Assembly: GCF_001761325.1 (NCBI RefSeq)
Contig: NZ_CP017478.1
Coordinates: 502,001-566,000 of the forward strand
DNA length: 64,000 nucleotides
Origin: Urechidicola croceus
GTDB lineage: Bacteria; Bacteroidota; Bacteroidia; Flavobacteriales; Flavobacteriaceae
Direction: 5' to 3'
The notes under the pieces were generated by a model. The model saw nothing but the letters and a program-made list of their open reading frames with translations. It ran no database searches and was not told the DNA's origin. The position numbers were made by a program, and so were the translations under genes. Positions 17,172 through 26,816 of the stretch are shown piece by piece. Each line of letters begins with the position of its first letter. The stretch's first letter is position 1.

Positions 17172-18380
17172 TTATTCTATTCTTTCTAATAAAGCCATGT
17201 AAAATCCATCAAAACCTGATTTTGAAGGAGATACTTTTCTATCTTGTACAAATTTAAACTCTTTATGTGTGTCTAAAAAATTTTTAACTTGATTTTGATT
17301 TTCTGAAGGTAAAATAGAGCAAGTTGCATAGACTAATTTACCTCCTTTTTTTACCATTCTTGAATAACTATCCAAAATTTCTGCCTGAGTTTTCTTGATA
17401 TTATCTAAAAATTCTGGTTGTAATTTCCATTTAGAATCTGGATTGCGTTTAAGCACTCCAATTCCACTACAAGGTGCATCAATTAAAACAGCATCAGCAG
17501 AATCTTTTAATTTTTTAATGACTTTTGTACTGTCAATTACACGCATATCAATATTATGCACTCCTGCGCGTTTAGCACGTTTTTTTAATTGAGCCAATTT
17601 ACCTGCATAAATATCCATAGCAATAATTTGCCCTTTATTTTGCATCAAAGAAGCAAGGTGTAAGGTTTTTCCTCCAGCACCAGCACAGGTATCCACAACT
17701 CTCATTCCAGGTTCAACTTGAAGAAAAGGAGCAACTAATTGAGAAGAAGCATCTTGAACTTCAAAATACCCTCTTTTAAAAGCTTCTGTCAAAAATACAT
17801 TTTTACGTTCAACTAATCTCAATGCAGAAGGATGATCTCTAACAATTTCAGTATCTACTTCTTCTTTTCGTAAGAATTTTTGTAAAGTTGCGATATCAAT
17901 TTTTAGAGTGTTTACTCTTAAAATAACTTCTGCTTTTTGGTTCATTGCAGCAATTTCTTTTGACCATGCATCGGCACCTAGTTCTTTTACAGCAATTTCA
18001 TCCATCCAATCAGGAATAGATTCTTTTATAACTCTTGTTTTTTGTGCTTCATCAAATTTACCTTTGATACGTCTTACAGGTGTTGATTCAAAATATTTCC
18101 AATCTGGAAGGTCAATTCCTTTCAAAACAGCCCAAACAGCAAACATTTTCCACAAATTTTCACGTGAATAATGGTCTTTAGTCCCAGCAATTTCATTATA
18201 TAATCTTTTCCAACGAACTATATCATAGATTGTTTCGGCAACAAATTTTCTATCTCGAGCACCCCAACGTTTATCACGTTTTAAGGCCTTTTCAACAACT
18301 TTTCCAGCAAATTCTTCTTCATTAAAAATTGAATGTAAAGAGTCTATAACTGTAAAACATAAGTTTCTATGTAATCGCAT
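17172..18380 (-). CDS. RsmB/NOP family rRNA cytosine-C5 methyltransferase
   Basis: This 402-residue S-adenosylmethionine-dependent enzyme methylates cytosine in rRNA, probably 16S. The N-terminal ~140 residues are NusB-like/RNA-binding. The catalytic domain has VDTCAGAGGKTLHLA (SAM binding, about 230), DAPCSGIGVLKRNPDSKW (about 300) and YATCSILPSENQNQV (about 350). These supply both cysteines of the m5C mechanism. I take the ATG at 18380 as the start; a TTG two codons upstream is in frame but unnecessary. A TACATTTG box precedes it. It is divergent from recG. Confidence 0.9.
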   Translation of the reverse strand: MRLHRNLCFTVIDSLHSIFNEEEFAGKVVEKALKRDKRWGARDRKFVAETIYDIVRWKRLYNEIAGTKDHYSRENLWKMFAVWAVLKGIDLPDWKYFESTPVRRIKGKFDEAQKTRVIKESIPDWMDEIAVKELGADAWSKEIAAMNQKAEVILRVNTLKIDIATLQKFLRKEEVDTEIVRDHPSALRLVERKNVFLTEAFKRGYFEVQDASSQLVAPFLQVEPGMRVVDTCAGAGGKTLHLASLMQNKGQIIAMDIYAGKLAQLKKRAKRAGVHNIDMRVIDSTKVIKKLKDSADAVLIDAPCSGIGVLKRNPDSKWKLQPEFLDNIKKTQAEILDSYSRMVKKGGKLVYATCSILPSENQNQVKNFLDTHKEFKFVQDRKVSPSKSGFDGFYMALLERIE

Positions 18381-18401
18381 TTGCAATAAAATTTAAGAGT
18401 G

Positions 18402-18409
18402 CAAATGTA
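18402..18409 (-). promoter_or_regulatory. -7 box TACATTTG upstream of the RsmB-family gene
   Basis: This is an exact TAnnTTTG match on the minus strand, 21 nt before the ATG at 18380. The divergent recG promoter must lie in the same ~75-bp gap; a near match, TATTTTAG, is at 18432-18439 on the plus strand. Confidence 0.55.
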
Positions 18410-18457
18410 CGAATGAATAACGAGTATTTACTATTTTAGCGAAGTAATATTTATCCA

Positions 18458-20563
18458 ATGTCTCAATACAATTTACAAACTTCTATTGCTTATTTAAAAG
18501 GTGTTGGACCCTCTCGTGCTGAGTTGTTAAAAAAAGAGTTAGGTATTCGAACTTTTGGTGATTTGGTTAATTTTTTTCCAAATAGATATCTAGATAGAAC
18601 ACAGTTTTTTAAAATAAATCAGTTACAGCAAAATTCAGCAGAAATTCAGGTTGTGGGAAAAATTACTTCTATTAAAACGGTGAGTCAAAAAAGAGGAAGT
18701 AGATTAGTAGCAACATTTGTAGATGAAACTGGTTCAATGGAATTGGTATGGTTTAGAGGTGCTAAATGGATTAAAGATTCATTGAAAGTCAACGTACCAT
18801 ATGTTATTTTTGGAAAAACCAATTATTTTAATAAAGCATTTAGTATGCCGCATCCAGAGATGGAGTTATTGAGTGATTATAAGAAAAGTTTAACTACTGC
18901 TATGCAACCTATATATCCTTCGACAGAAATGTTGACAAACAAAAGTGTTTCGAATAGAGTTGTTCAAAAGATGATGCAAAGTTTATTTGAAGAAGTAAAG
19001 GGTAATTTTCAAGAGACATTATCAAGTGAAATTATATCAAAACAGCATTTAATTTCAAAAAAAGAAGCACTTTTTAATATACATTTTCCAAAAAATCAAG
19101 AATTATTAACTAAAGCACAGTATAGGCTTAAGTTTGAAGAATTGTTTTTTATACAGTTGCAATTAATTCTGAAAAAAATGATTAGAAAGTCAAAGATTAG
19201 AGGATATTCTTTTGAAAAAATTGGCGATAAATTTAATACATTTTATAAGAATTACTTGCCATTTGATTTAACCAATGCACAAAAAAGAGTTTTAAAAGAA
19301 ATTCGAAAAGATATTGGTTCAAATGCACAAATGAATAGACTTTTGCAAGGTGATGTAGGTTCTGGAAAAACAATTGTAGCCTTACTTACTATGTTAATTG
19401 CTTTAGATAATGGTTTTCAGGCAACAATAATGGCGCCAACAGAGATTTTAGCAACGCAGCATTATAATTCTATTAAAGAGTTGTTGGGGGAAATGAATGT
19501 GAATGTACAATTACTCACAGGCTCAGTAAAAACTAAAGCCCGAAGGTTGATTCATGAGTCGTTAGAAGATGGAAGTTTACATATTTTAATAGGTACTCAC
19601 GCATTGATTGAAGATAAAGTCAAATTTAAAAATTTAGGGATTGCCATAATTGATGAGCAACATAGATTCGGGGTAGAACAGCGTTCTAAACTATGGACAA
19701 AAAATGAATTGCCTCCACATATTTTGGTGATGACAGCAACACCTATCCCTCGAACTTTGGCAATGAGTGTTTATGGAGATTTAGATATATCTGTGATTGA
19801 TGAATTACCTCCTGGACGAAAACAAATAGCAACTGCACATCGATATGATAGCAATCGTTTGAGTGTTTTCAAATTTATGAAAGATGAAATTACCAAAGGA
19901 CGGCAGGTTTATGTTGTATATCCATTAATTCAAGAATCTGAGAAAATGGATTATAAAGATTTGATGGATGGTTATGAAAGTATTTCTCGAGAATTTCCTA
20001 TGCCAAAATATCAAATTTCTATTGTTCATGGGAAAATGAAAGCAGAAGATAAGGAATATGAAATGAATCGTTTTTTGAAGGGCGAAACACAAATTATGGT
20101 TGCTACAACTGTAATTGAAGTTGGTGTGAATATTCCAAATGCAAGTGTTATGGTTATTGAAAGTGCTGAACGCTTTGGGCTATCACAATTACACCAATTG
20201 CGTGGTAGGGTTGGTAGAGGAGCAGATCAAAGTTATTGTATTTTAATGACTAGTCATAAACTTTCGGCTGATGCAAAAGTGAGATTAGAAACCATGGTTA
20301 AAACTACCGATGGATTTGAAGTAGCAGATGTAGATTTAAAATTGAGAGGGCCTGGAAATATAATGGGAAAACAACAAAGTGGAGTTTTAAATCTTAAAAT
20401 AGCCGATATTACTAAAGATTCAGATATTTTAAAATTGGCTAGAGAATTAGCATTTGAAACACTAAAAAAAGATCCATCTTTAAAAACACAAGAAAATACT
20501 AATATCAATCGTGCTTATCGAGGAATTCATAAGAAAACTGGAATTTGGTCGAATATTAGTTAG
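18458..20563 (+). CDS. recG: ATP-dependent DNA helicase RecG
   Basis: RecG reverses stalled forks and migrates Holliday junctions. The 701-residue protein has an N-terminal wedge region with KGVGPSRAELLKKELGI and an OB fold at about 60-150. The superfamily 2 helicase motifs are LLQGDVGSGKT (about 294), IIDEQHRFGVEQR (about 396), MTATPIPRTLAM, and QLRGRVGRGADQSYC. The C-terminal RecG domain includes LKLRGPGNIMGKQQSG. Length and motif order are those of the family. The SDR gene follows after 23 nt and may be co-transcribed. Confidence 0.96.
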   Translation: MSQYNLQTSIAYLKGVGPSRAELLKKELGIRTFGDLVNFFPNRYLDRTQFFKINQLQQNSAEIQVVGKITSIKTVSQKRGSRLVATFVDETGSMELVWFRGAKWIKDSLKVNVPYVIFGKTNYFNKAFSMPHPEMELLSDYKKSLTTAMQPIYPSTEMLTNKSVSNRVVQKMMQSLFEEVKGNFQETLSSEIISKQHLISKKEALFNIHFPKNQELLTKAQYRLKFEELFFIQLQLILKKMIRKSKIRGYSFEKIGDKFNTFYKNYLPFDLTNAQKRVLKEIRKDIGSNAQMNRLLQGDVGSGKTIVALLTMLIALDNGFQATIMAPTEILATQHYNSIKELLGEMNVNVQLLTGSVKTKARRLIHESLEDGSLHILIGTHALIEDKVKFKNLGIAIIDEQHRFGVEQRSKLWTKNELPPHILVMTATPIPRTLAMSVYGDLDISVIDELPPGRKQIATAHRYDSNRLSVFKFMKDEITKGRQVYVVYPLIQESEKMDYKDLMDGYESISREFPMPKYQISIVHGKMKAEDKEYEMNRFLKGETQIMVATTVIEVGVNIPNASVMVIESAERFGLSQLHQLRGRVGRGADQSYCILMTSHKLSADAKVRLETMVKTTDGFEVADVDLKLRGPGNIMGKQQSGVLNLKIADITKDSDILKLARELAFETLKKDPSLKTQENTNINRAYRGIHKKTGIWSNIS

Positions 20564-20586
20564 CATTGATAAAAAAATAAGAAAAT

Positions 20587-21495
20587 ATGAAATCAAAAAG
20601 AATTCTATTTACAGGAGGTTCAGGTAAAGCAGGAAAACATGTTGTGCCATATCTTTTGGAGCAAGGACATAGAGTTTTAAATGTGGACTTAACACCATTG
20701 AATTACCCTGGAGTTGACAATTTAATTGCAGATATTACGGACTCTGGTCAAATGTTTAACGCTATGAGTTCATATGCAGGATTAGATGAATTAGAGTTAG
20801 AGACTGGCGTTCCGAAGTTTGATGCTGTAGTACATTTTGCGGCGGTATCGCGTATTTTAATTAATCCAGATAACGAAACGTTTCGTGTAAATACCATTGG
20901 AACTTATAATGTAATAGAAGCAGCAGTAAAACTTGGAATTAAAAAAATTATTATTGCTTCTTCAGAAACGACCTATGGAGTTTGTTTTTCTGATGGTGTA
21001 ACCAATCCACATTCTTTGCCTTTAGAGGAAGACTATGATGTAGATCCAATGGATAGTTATGGGCTTTCGAAAGTTGTAAATGAAAAAACTGCACGAGCAT
21101 TTCAAAGACGTTCAGGTTTTGATATTTATGCACTTCGCATAGGTAATGTTATAGAACCTCATGAATATACTGAACTGTTCCCTCAATTTTTTGAAAAACC
21201 AGAAACTAGACGAAGAAACGCATTTTGTTATATCGATGCGAGAGATTTAGGACAAATTGTTGATTTATGTTTAGATAAAGATAACTTAGGATATCAGGTT
21301 TTCAATGCTGGTAATGATACAAATGGTGCAATAATACCGAGTAAGGAACTTGCAGAGCAATTTTTTCCAAACGTTCCTTTAACTAGAGAGTTGGAGGAGC
21401 ATGAAGCATTGTTTTCCAATCGTAAAATTCGTGAAATATTAGGTTTTAAGGAGCAACATGATTGGCGTAAATATGTTGACGTGAAGAAGTATTGA
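20587..21495 (+). CDS. NAD-dependent epimerase/dehydratase (extended SDR family)
   Basis: This 302-residue cytoplasmic oxidoreductase or sugar-nucleotide-modifying enzyme has the Rossmann motif FTGGSGKAGKHV (GxxGxxG, residues 10-16), HFAAVSR, active-site Ser in IASSETTYG, and Y-x3-K as YGLSK (Tyr158, Lys162). It resembles UDP-glucose 4-epimerase-like proteins, but the substrate is not evident. It sits between recG and pheT with no polysaccharide genes around it. The class call is sure; the specific reaction is not. Confidence 0.85.
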   Translation: MKSKRILFTGGSGKAGKHVVPYLLEQGHRVLNVDLTPLNYPGVDNLIADITDSGQMFNAMSSYAGLDELELETGVPKFDAVVHFAAVSRILINPDNETFRVNTIGTYNVIEAAVKLGIKKIIIASSETTYGVCFSDGVTNPHSLPLEEDYDVDPMDSYGLSKVVNEKTARAFQRRSGFDIYALRIGNVIEPHEYTELFPQFFEKPETRRRNAFCYIDARDLGQIVDLCLDKDNLGYQVFNAGNDTNGAIIPSKELAEQFFPNVPLTRELEEHEALFSNRKIREILGFKEQHDWRKYVDVKKY

Positions 21496-21570
21496 TTATT
21501 AACTCAATATATAGGTGCTTAACATTGAGAAAAACTAAACTCAAAACTTTTCAGTTTTTTAATTTTAAAG

Positions 21571-21578
21571 TAAATTTG
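21571..21578 (+). promoter_or_regulatory. -7 box TAAATTTG upstream of pheT
   Basis: This is an exact TAnnTTTG match 24 nt before the pheT ATG. No clear TTG is present at the -33 spacing. Confidence 0.55.
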
Positions 21579-21602
21579 CATTTCGAAAATAACATATAAT
21601 AG

Positions 21603-24029
21603 ATGAAAATATCATACAATTGGTTAAAACAGTTTTTAAAAGTTGATTGGGAAGCCGAAAAAACTGGAGAATTATTAACCGATTTAGGACTAGAAGTTGA
21701 AGGAATTGAAACTGTTGAGTCTATAAAAGGAAGTTTGAAAGGTATTGTTGTAGGTGAGGTTTTAACTTGTATACAACATCCAAATGCCGATAGATTAAAA
21801 GTAACTACTGTTAATATCGGTGGTGATTCACCACTTCAAATTGTTTGTGGAGCACCCAATGTTGCTGCTGGTCAAAAAGTTCCTGTTGCTACTATTGGAA
21901 CCCTTTTGTATGATGATAAAGGAAAATCTTTTAAAATCAAAAAAGGAAAAATAAGAGGTGAAGAAAGTCATGGAATGATTTGTGCTGAAGACGAATTAGG
22001 TCTTGGTAAAGGTCATGACGGTATTATGGTTTTAGATGCCGATATAGTTGTGGGTACACCTTGTTCTGAAGTTTTTGAAATTGAATCTGATGAAGTTTTT
22101 GAAATTGGTTTAACACCAAATAGAGCAGATGCTATGAGTCATTATGGTGTAGCTCGAGATTTACGCGCCGGTATGATTCAACAAGGAACTCAATTAGAAT
22201 TGATTTCTCCATCAGTAAGCGATTTTCATGTAGATACGCGTTCGCTAAGAATCGATGTTGAAGTAGAAAACAAAGAGTTAACTCCAAGATATTGCGGAAT
22301 TACTATTTCTGGAGTAAAAGTAAAAGAATCTCCAAAATGGTTACAAAATAGATTAAAATCAATTGGCTTAACCCCAAAAAACAATATTGTTGATGCTACA
22401 AACTATGTTTTACATGAGTTAGGCCAGCCACTACATGCTTTTGACGCTGCAAAGATTGCAGGCGATAAAATCATTGTTAAAACGCTTCCTTCGGGAACAA
22501 AATTTACCACTTTAGATGAAGTAGAAAGAGAATTACACGAAGATGATATCATGATATGTGATGGAGAATCTAATCCATTGTGTATTGCTGGGGTTTTTGG
22601 TGGAATTGATTCTGGAGTTACTGAAAGTACTACAAATATTTTTTTAGAAAGCGCTTATTTTAATCCTGTTTCTGTTCGTAAAACTGCCAAAAGGCATGCA
22701 TTAAATACCGATGCTTCATTTAGATTTGAAAGAGGTATAGATCCTAATTTTGTTGAATATGCCTTAAAAAGAGCTGCTCTTTTAATCGTTGAGATTGCTG
22801 GAGGTAAAAAATCTTCAGATGCATCAGATTTTTATCCAGTGAAAATTGAAGATTTTGAAGTGTTTTTATCCTATGAGCGTATGCGTAGGTTAATAGGAGA
22901 TAACATACCTAAAGAAACAATAAAAAATATACTAGCATCATTAGATATAAAATTGAATTCTGAAACAGATGGTGGTCTTGGTTTAGTAATACCTTCTTAT
23001 AGAGTAGATGTTCAAAGAGAAGCAGATGTAATTGAAGAAATTTTACGAGTGTATGGATATAATAATATACAGTATTCACATAAATTGAACACTTCTATAT
23101 CATTTGATAATTTTGATGGTTTGAAACTTGAAAATATTGTTGCAAATCAATTGTCAGGCTTAGGTTTTAATGAAACTATGGCTAATTCATTGACCAAAGC
23201 ATCATATGTTTCATTAACTGAGAACTTAAATTCAGATCATAATGTGGAAATGTTAAATCCGCTAAGTAGTGATTTAGGTGTAATGCGTCAATCATTGTTA
23301 TTTAGTGGTTTAGAATCGGTTAATTATAATATTAATCGTAAGAATAATGCTTTGAAGTTTTTTGAGTTTGGAAAAACTTATCACAAATTTGAAAGTGGAT
23401 ATTCTGAACAAAAACATTTGACACTTTTTGTTACGGGAAACAGAACAAAAGATAGTTGGATTGGCACTCATAAAACTTCAGATTTCTTCTATTTAAAAGG
23501 AGTTGTTACTTCAATTTTAACACGATTAGGAATTTCGAAATTGAAAACATCTCCACTTAAAAATGATGTATTTTCAGAAGGAATTCAGTTTGGATTAGGT
23601 AAAATTAAGTTGGTAGAATTTGGAGTTGTAAGGAAGTCAATATTGAAAGAATTTGGAATCAAGCAAGAAGTATTGTTTGCTGATTTTAATTGGGAAAATA
23701 TTTTACAAGTAGCAAATCGTAAGAATTTTAAAGTTCAAGATTTGCCTAAATATCCATTAGTTAAAAGAGATTTAGCATTATTGTTGGATGATAAAGTTCA
23801 ATTTTCAGAAATTTACAATACTGCCTTTCAAACAGAAAGGAAATTATTGAAAGAAGTTGATTTATTTGACGTGTATCAAGGTAAAAACCTCCCTGAAGGT
23901 AAAAAATCTTATGCAGTAAGTTTCTTACTACAAGATGAGAACCAAACATTAAATGATAAGCAAATTGATAAAGTAATGCAAAAAATGCAAGATACATTTG
24001 CTAAAAATTTAAAAGCAGAATTGCGATAA
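21603..24029 (+). CDS. pheT: Phenylalanine--tRNA ligase beta subunit
   Basis: The 808-residue beta subunit of the (alpha beta)2 synthetase starts MKISYNWLKQFLKVDW. It contains an EMAP-like tRNA-binding domain (about 40-155, HPNADRLKVTTVNIGG), the B3/B4 editing domain (HELGQPLHAFDAAK), a B5 domain (about 400-480) and the catalytic-like core. A C-terminal ferredoxin-fold anticodon-binding domain follows (KYPLVKRDLALLLDDKVQF). Its length is normal for the family. pheS is not adjacent. The stop is immediately followed by the pyrD ATG (TAAATG), so the two are coupled. Confidence 0.96.
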   Translation: MKISYNWLKQFLKVDWEAEKTGELLTDLGLEVEGIETVESIKGSLKGIVVGEVLTCIQHPNADRLKVTTVNIGGDSPLQIVCGAPNVAAGQKVPVATIGTLLYDDKGKSFKIKKGKIRGEESHGMICAEDELGLGKGHDGIMVLDADIVVGTPCSEVFEIESDEVFEIGLTPNRADAMSHYGVARDLRAGMIQQGTQLELISPSVSDFHVDTRSLRIDVEVENKELTPRYCGITISGVKVKESPKWLQNRLKSIGLTPKNNIVDATNYVLHELGQPLHAFDAAKIAGDKIIVKTLPSGTKFTTLDEVERELHEDDIMICDGESNPLCIAGVFGGIDSGVTESTTNIFLESAYFNPVSVRKTAKRHALNTDASFRFERGIDPNFVEYALKRAALLIVEIAGGKKSSDASDFYPVKIEDFEVFLSYERMRRLIGDNIPKETIKNILASLDIKLNSETDGGLGLVIPSYRVDVQREADVIEEILRVYGYNNIQYSHKLNTSISFDNFDGLKLENIVANQLSGLGFNETMANSLTKASYVSLTENLNSDHNVEMLNPLSSDLGVMRQSLLFSGLESVNYNINRKNNALKFFEFGKTYHKFESGYSEQKHLTLFVTGNRTKDSWIGTHKTSDFFYLKGVVTSILTRLGISKLKTSPLKNDVFSEGIQFGLGKIKLVEFGVVRKSILKEFGIKQEVLFADFNWENILQVANRKNFKVQDLPKYPLVKRDLALLLDDKVQFSEIYNTAFQTERKLLKEVDLFDVYQGKNLPEGKKSYAVSFLLQDENQTLNDKQIDKVMQKMQDTFAKNLKAELR

Positions 24030-25064
24030 ATGTATAAACTCTTAATACGACCAATATTATTTTTATTTGATCCTGAAAAAGTACATCACTTTACATTTTC
24101 AATGTTAAAATTTGCCTTTAAAATTCCATTTAAGGCTAGTGTAATTAGAAGTATTTATAGCGTTAAGAGTCCAAAACTAGAACGTAATTTATTTGGTTTG
24201 AAGTTTAAAAATCCTGTTGGTTTAGCGGCTGGTTTTGATAAGAATGCAGTTTTATATAACGAATTATCAAATTTCGGATTTGGATTTATAGAAATAGGAA
24301 CTGTTACTCCCAAAGGTCAAGAAGGGAATCCTAAGAAACGATTATTCCGTTTAAAAGATGATCAGGGAATTATCAATCGAATGGGCTTCAATAACGAAGG
24401 TGTTGATGTTGTTGTTGAGCGATTAAAAAACAGAAATACCAATCTTATTATTGGAGGTAATATTGGTAAGCAAACTACAAGTAGTTCTGATCAATATACT
24501 GATGATTATTTAACTTGTTTTAAGGCTTTACATCCATATGTTGACTATTTTGTATTGAATGTGAGTTGTCCTAATGTAGGAAGCATGGCTAAATTGCAAG
24601 ACAAAGATTATTTAATTGAATTAATATCAGCAGTACAATCTGAAAATAAGAAACAAGAAATTCAAAGACCTATTTTATTAAAAATTGCCCCAGATTTAAA
24701 TGATATTCAATTAGATGAAATTATTGAAATTGTAGCAGAAACTAAAATTGACGGAGTTATCGCTTCAAATACTTCAGTAAATAGAACAGGTTTAAAAGCA
24801 TCAGAAGACCGACTTGAAGAAATTGGTAATGGTGGTTTAAGTGGAAAACCTATTACTGACAGAAGCACAAGAGTTATTCAATATTTATCAGATAGATCTA
24901 ACAAAGCATTTCCAATTATTGGTGTAGGAGGTATTCACTCTGCACAAGATGCTCTTGATAAAATTGCTGCTGGTGCTGATTTAGTTCAGATTTATACTGG
25001 ATTTATTTATGAAGGTCCTAGTTTGGTGAAGAAAATTAATAAGGCAATTCTTAAAAATTCTTAA
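24030..25064 (+). CDS. pyrD: Dihydroorotate dehydrogenase, class 2 (quinone-dependent)
   Basis: PyrD oxidises dihydroorotate to orotate in pyrimidine synthesis and passes electrons to the quinone pool at the inner membrane. The 344-residue protein has the class 2 N-terminal helical extension ([20 protein letters not shown]), then [45 protein letters not shown], and FMN-binding [19 protein letters not shown]. The catalytic-base motif reads LNVSCPNVG, with Cys180 where class 2 enzymes such as that of E. coli have Ser; Cys is typical of class 1. It begins directly after pheT. Confidence 0.94.
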   Translation: MYKLLIRPILFLFDPEKVHHFTFSMLKFAFKIPFKASVIRSIYSVKSPKLERNLFGLKFKNPVGLAAGFDKNAVLYNELSNFGFGFIEIGTVTPKGQEGNPKKRLFRLKDDQGIINRMGFNNEGVDVVVERLKNRNTNLIIGGNIGKQTTSSSDQYTDDYLTCFKALHPYVDYFVLNVSCPNVGSMAKLQDKDYLIELISAVQSENKKQEIQRPILLKIAPDLNDIQLDEIIEIVAETKIDGVIASNTSVNRTGLKASEDRLEEIGNGGLSGKPITDRSTRVIQYLSDRSNKAFPIIGVGGIHSAQDALDKIAAGADLVQIYTGFIYEGPSLVKKINKAILKNS

Positions 25065-25065
25065 G

Positions 25066-25437
25066 TTATTTTCGTTTTAGTATGTGCATGCTTGCCATAG
25101 TTTCATCTTCACTGAATTTTGTTGGATGATTAGGATACGGAGGAAATTGTTCTATCCAAATAGTGTTTTCATCGATTACTTTTAACAATCCAGGTATTTT
25201 CATTCCTTGAATTTGAAAATCAATCCAAATAGGAGATTTAGAATCATCTATAATATATTCTTGAACAAATACACCAGTATCATTTTGATTAAAAAAGACA
25301 CTCCCATTTTCTCTAAATTCATAGGTTATTTTTAATCTTGAATCTTCCCAAGTACCAATTAAATCTGTTTTAAGATCTGTTGGTATTTTTGATAAGCTAA
25401 ATAGAAGTAGACTGGCAATGATTATTTTTAATTTCAT
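25066..25437 (-). CDS. Exported lipocalin-like small protein, unknown function
   Basis: This 123-residue protein has an N-terminal hydrophobic segment (MKLKIIIASLLLFSLS), then a beta-rich stretch with LIGTWEDSRLKITYEFRENG. That pattern is common in lipocalin-like or META-type small envelope proteins of Bacteroidota. No cysteine follows the signal, so it is probably periplasmic or membrane-anchored rather than a lipoprotein. It lies 18 nt downstream of the beta-barrel gene and convergent to pyrD, one base from its stop. I do not recognise a specific family. Confidence 0.65.
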   Translation of the reverse strand: MKLKIIIASLLLFSLSKIPTDLKTDLIGTWEDSRLKITYEFRENGSVFFNQNDTGVFVQEYIIDDSKSPIWIDFQIQGMKIPGLLKVIDENTIWIEQFPPYPNHPTKFSEDETMASMHILKRK

Positions 25438-25455
25438 GGAATTTTTTTATAATAA

Positions 25456-26190
25456 TTAAAATGCTCTAGATATTGAAAATTGTATTCCAAGTGAATATAA
25501 TTTTTCACTTTCAGTATGATAAAACGAATATTCTTTTTTTCCAATATCTTTTAATGATAAGTTATAGTTTGGAGAAACTCCAATAGTCATATTTTTAAAT
25601 GAATAATTAAAAAGCAACTTCATAAATAATTCTGGATTGTAAATATTGTAGCCAATATCTTTTAAAACTTTACCTTTATATACCCTTTTTTGTGGTTTTC
25701 CTGTATCTTCACCACCAGTAATGAAATCGGTTAATTCAATTATATCAAATGGTTCATAAGAGGCTTTTAACAATAAATTGTTATTAACACCTGCGCTAAT
25801 TCCAACAGTAAAATTATTAATTTTAAAAATGTTATATCTTAAACCTATAGGTACTCCAATATAGTTAAGTCTATATTTTAAACTATGAGGCGAATTTATA
25901 TCAAATGGATAGTTGATAAAAGTAACAGGTGTGCGGTTAAACCCTTTTTTGGAATATCTTACTCCAGTTTCTATTGAGAATTTTTTACTAATAGTTCTAA
26001 TATATCCTATACTGAAGTCTAGTAAAATAACTTTATCATCTCTTTCGTCTAGGTAATCATAATTACTATTTAAACTTCTGTACGAAGAATTTGGGTTTAT
26101 TGAAAATTCTAGGCTATTTTTTGATTCTTGTGCATTTGCAACACTTATAATAAGGCATAATATAAGTGTAAATATTATTTTTTTCTTCAT
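25456..26190 (-). CDS. Outer-membrane beta-barrel protein (PorT/OMP_b-brl type)
   Basis: This 244-residue protein has a signal peptide (MKKKIIFTLILCLIISVANAQ) and alternating amphipathic strands such as FSIETGVRYSKKGFNR and GVPIGLRYNIFKINNFTV. It ends SLGIQFSISRAF, with the C-terminal aromatic residue expected of outer-membrane barrels. This is the usual outer membrane beta-barrel family of Bacteroidota, in which function is rarely known. It is probably co-transcribed with the small exported protein downstream. Confidence 0.8.
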   Translation of the reverse strand: MKKKIIFTLILCLIISVANAQESKNSLEFSINPNSSYRSLNSNYDYLDERDDKVILLDFSIGYIRTISKKFSIETGVRYSKKGFNRTPVTFINYPFDINSPHSLKYRLNYIGVPIGLRYNIFKINNFTVGISAGVNNNLLLKASYEPFDIIELTDFITGGEDTGKPQKRVYKGKVLKDIGYNIYNPELFMKLLFNYSFKNMTIGVSPNYNLSLKDIGKKEYSFYHTESEKLYSLGIQFSISRAF

Positions 26191-26252
26191 AGATGTTTTT
26201 TCTGAAAAATAGAATTTTGGTTTAAAAATAAGAAAATATTCATAAGGAAAAA

Positions 26253-26744
26253 TTATAAATCAAGAGTTAGCACATAATCATCCATAAAATAGCCATTGCC
26301 AATGTCCATCGTTACTTCTTCAGTAATTTCAAAACCATTTTTTTGATACCAATTAATTGACTTGCTATTATATTTATTTACAGTTAACCAAATAGTTTTA
26401 AAACCAATTTCTTTGCTAACTTTTTTCGTGAAATCTAATAATTGTTTTCCATTACCTGAACCTCTATAATCAGCATCAATATAAATTTTACTAATCATCA
26501 ATTTTTTAGTTTGATTGTCTGGAACTAAAGCAAGGTAGCCAACGGCAATTTCATTATGAGATATTAAGTAATATTCATAACCATTTTTAATTTGATTTGT
26601 TATGGCAATTTGACTTTGAAACTTATCAATCATATAATCAACCTGATCTTGACCAATTATTGGTACGTAATGTTGATTCCAAATTTTATATGCTAATTGT
26701 GAAACAACTTCAATTTCATCAGTATTTTCAACATTCTTAATCAT
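26253..26744 (-). CDS. GNAT family N-acetyltransferase
   Basis: This 163-residue cytoplasmic acetyltransferase shows the acetyl-CoA motif DADYRGSGNGKQLLDF (R-x-x-G-x-G) and the following IWLTVNKYNSKSINWYQKNGF, as in RimI-like members. The N-terminal part (VSQLAYKIWNQHYVPIIGQDQVDYM) is typical of stand-alone small-molecule or peptide acetyltransferases. The substrate is unknown. It is a single gene between the barrel protein and the glycosyltransferase. Confidence 0.88.
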   Translation of the reverse strand: MIKNVENTDEIEVVSQLAYKIWNQHYVPIIGQDQVDYMIDKFQSQIAITNQIKNGYEYYLISHNEIAVGYLALVPDNQTKKLMISKIYIDADYRGSGNGKQLLDFTKKVSKEIGFKTIWLTVNKYNSKSINWYQKNGFEITEEVTMDIGNGYFMDDYVLTLDL

Positions 26745-26816
26745 TATTTAACTTTTTTGTTGAGATATTTTTAGTATATAAATATATGCTAATCTTAAAA
26801 ACTAAAGTTTAATATT

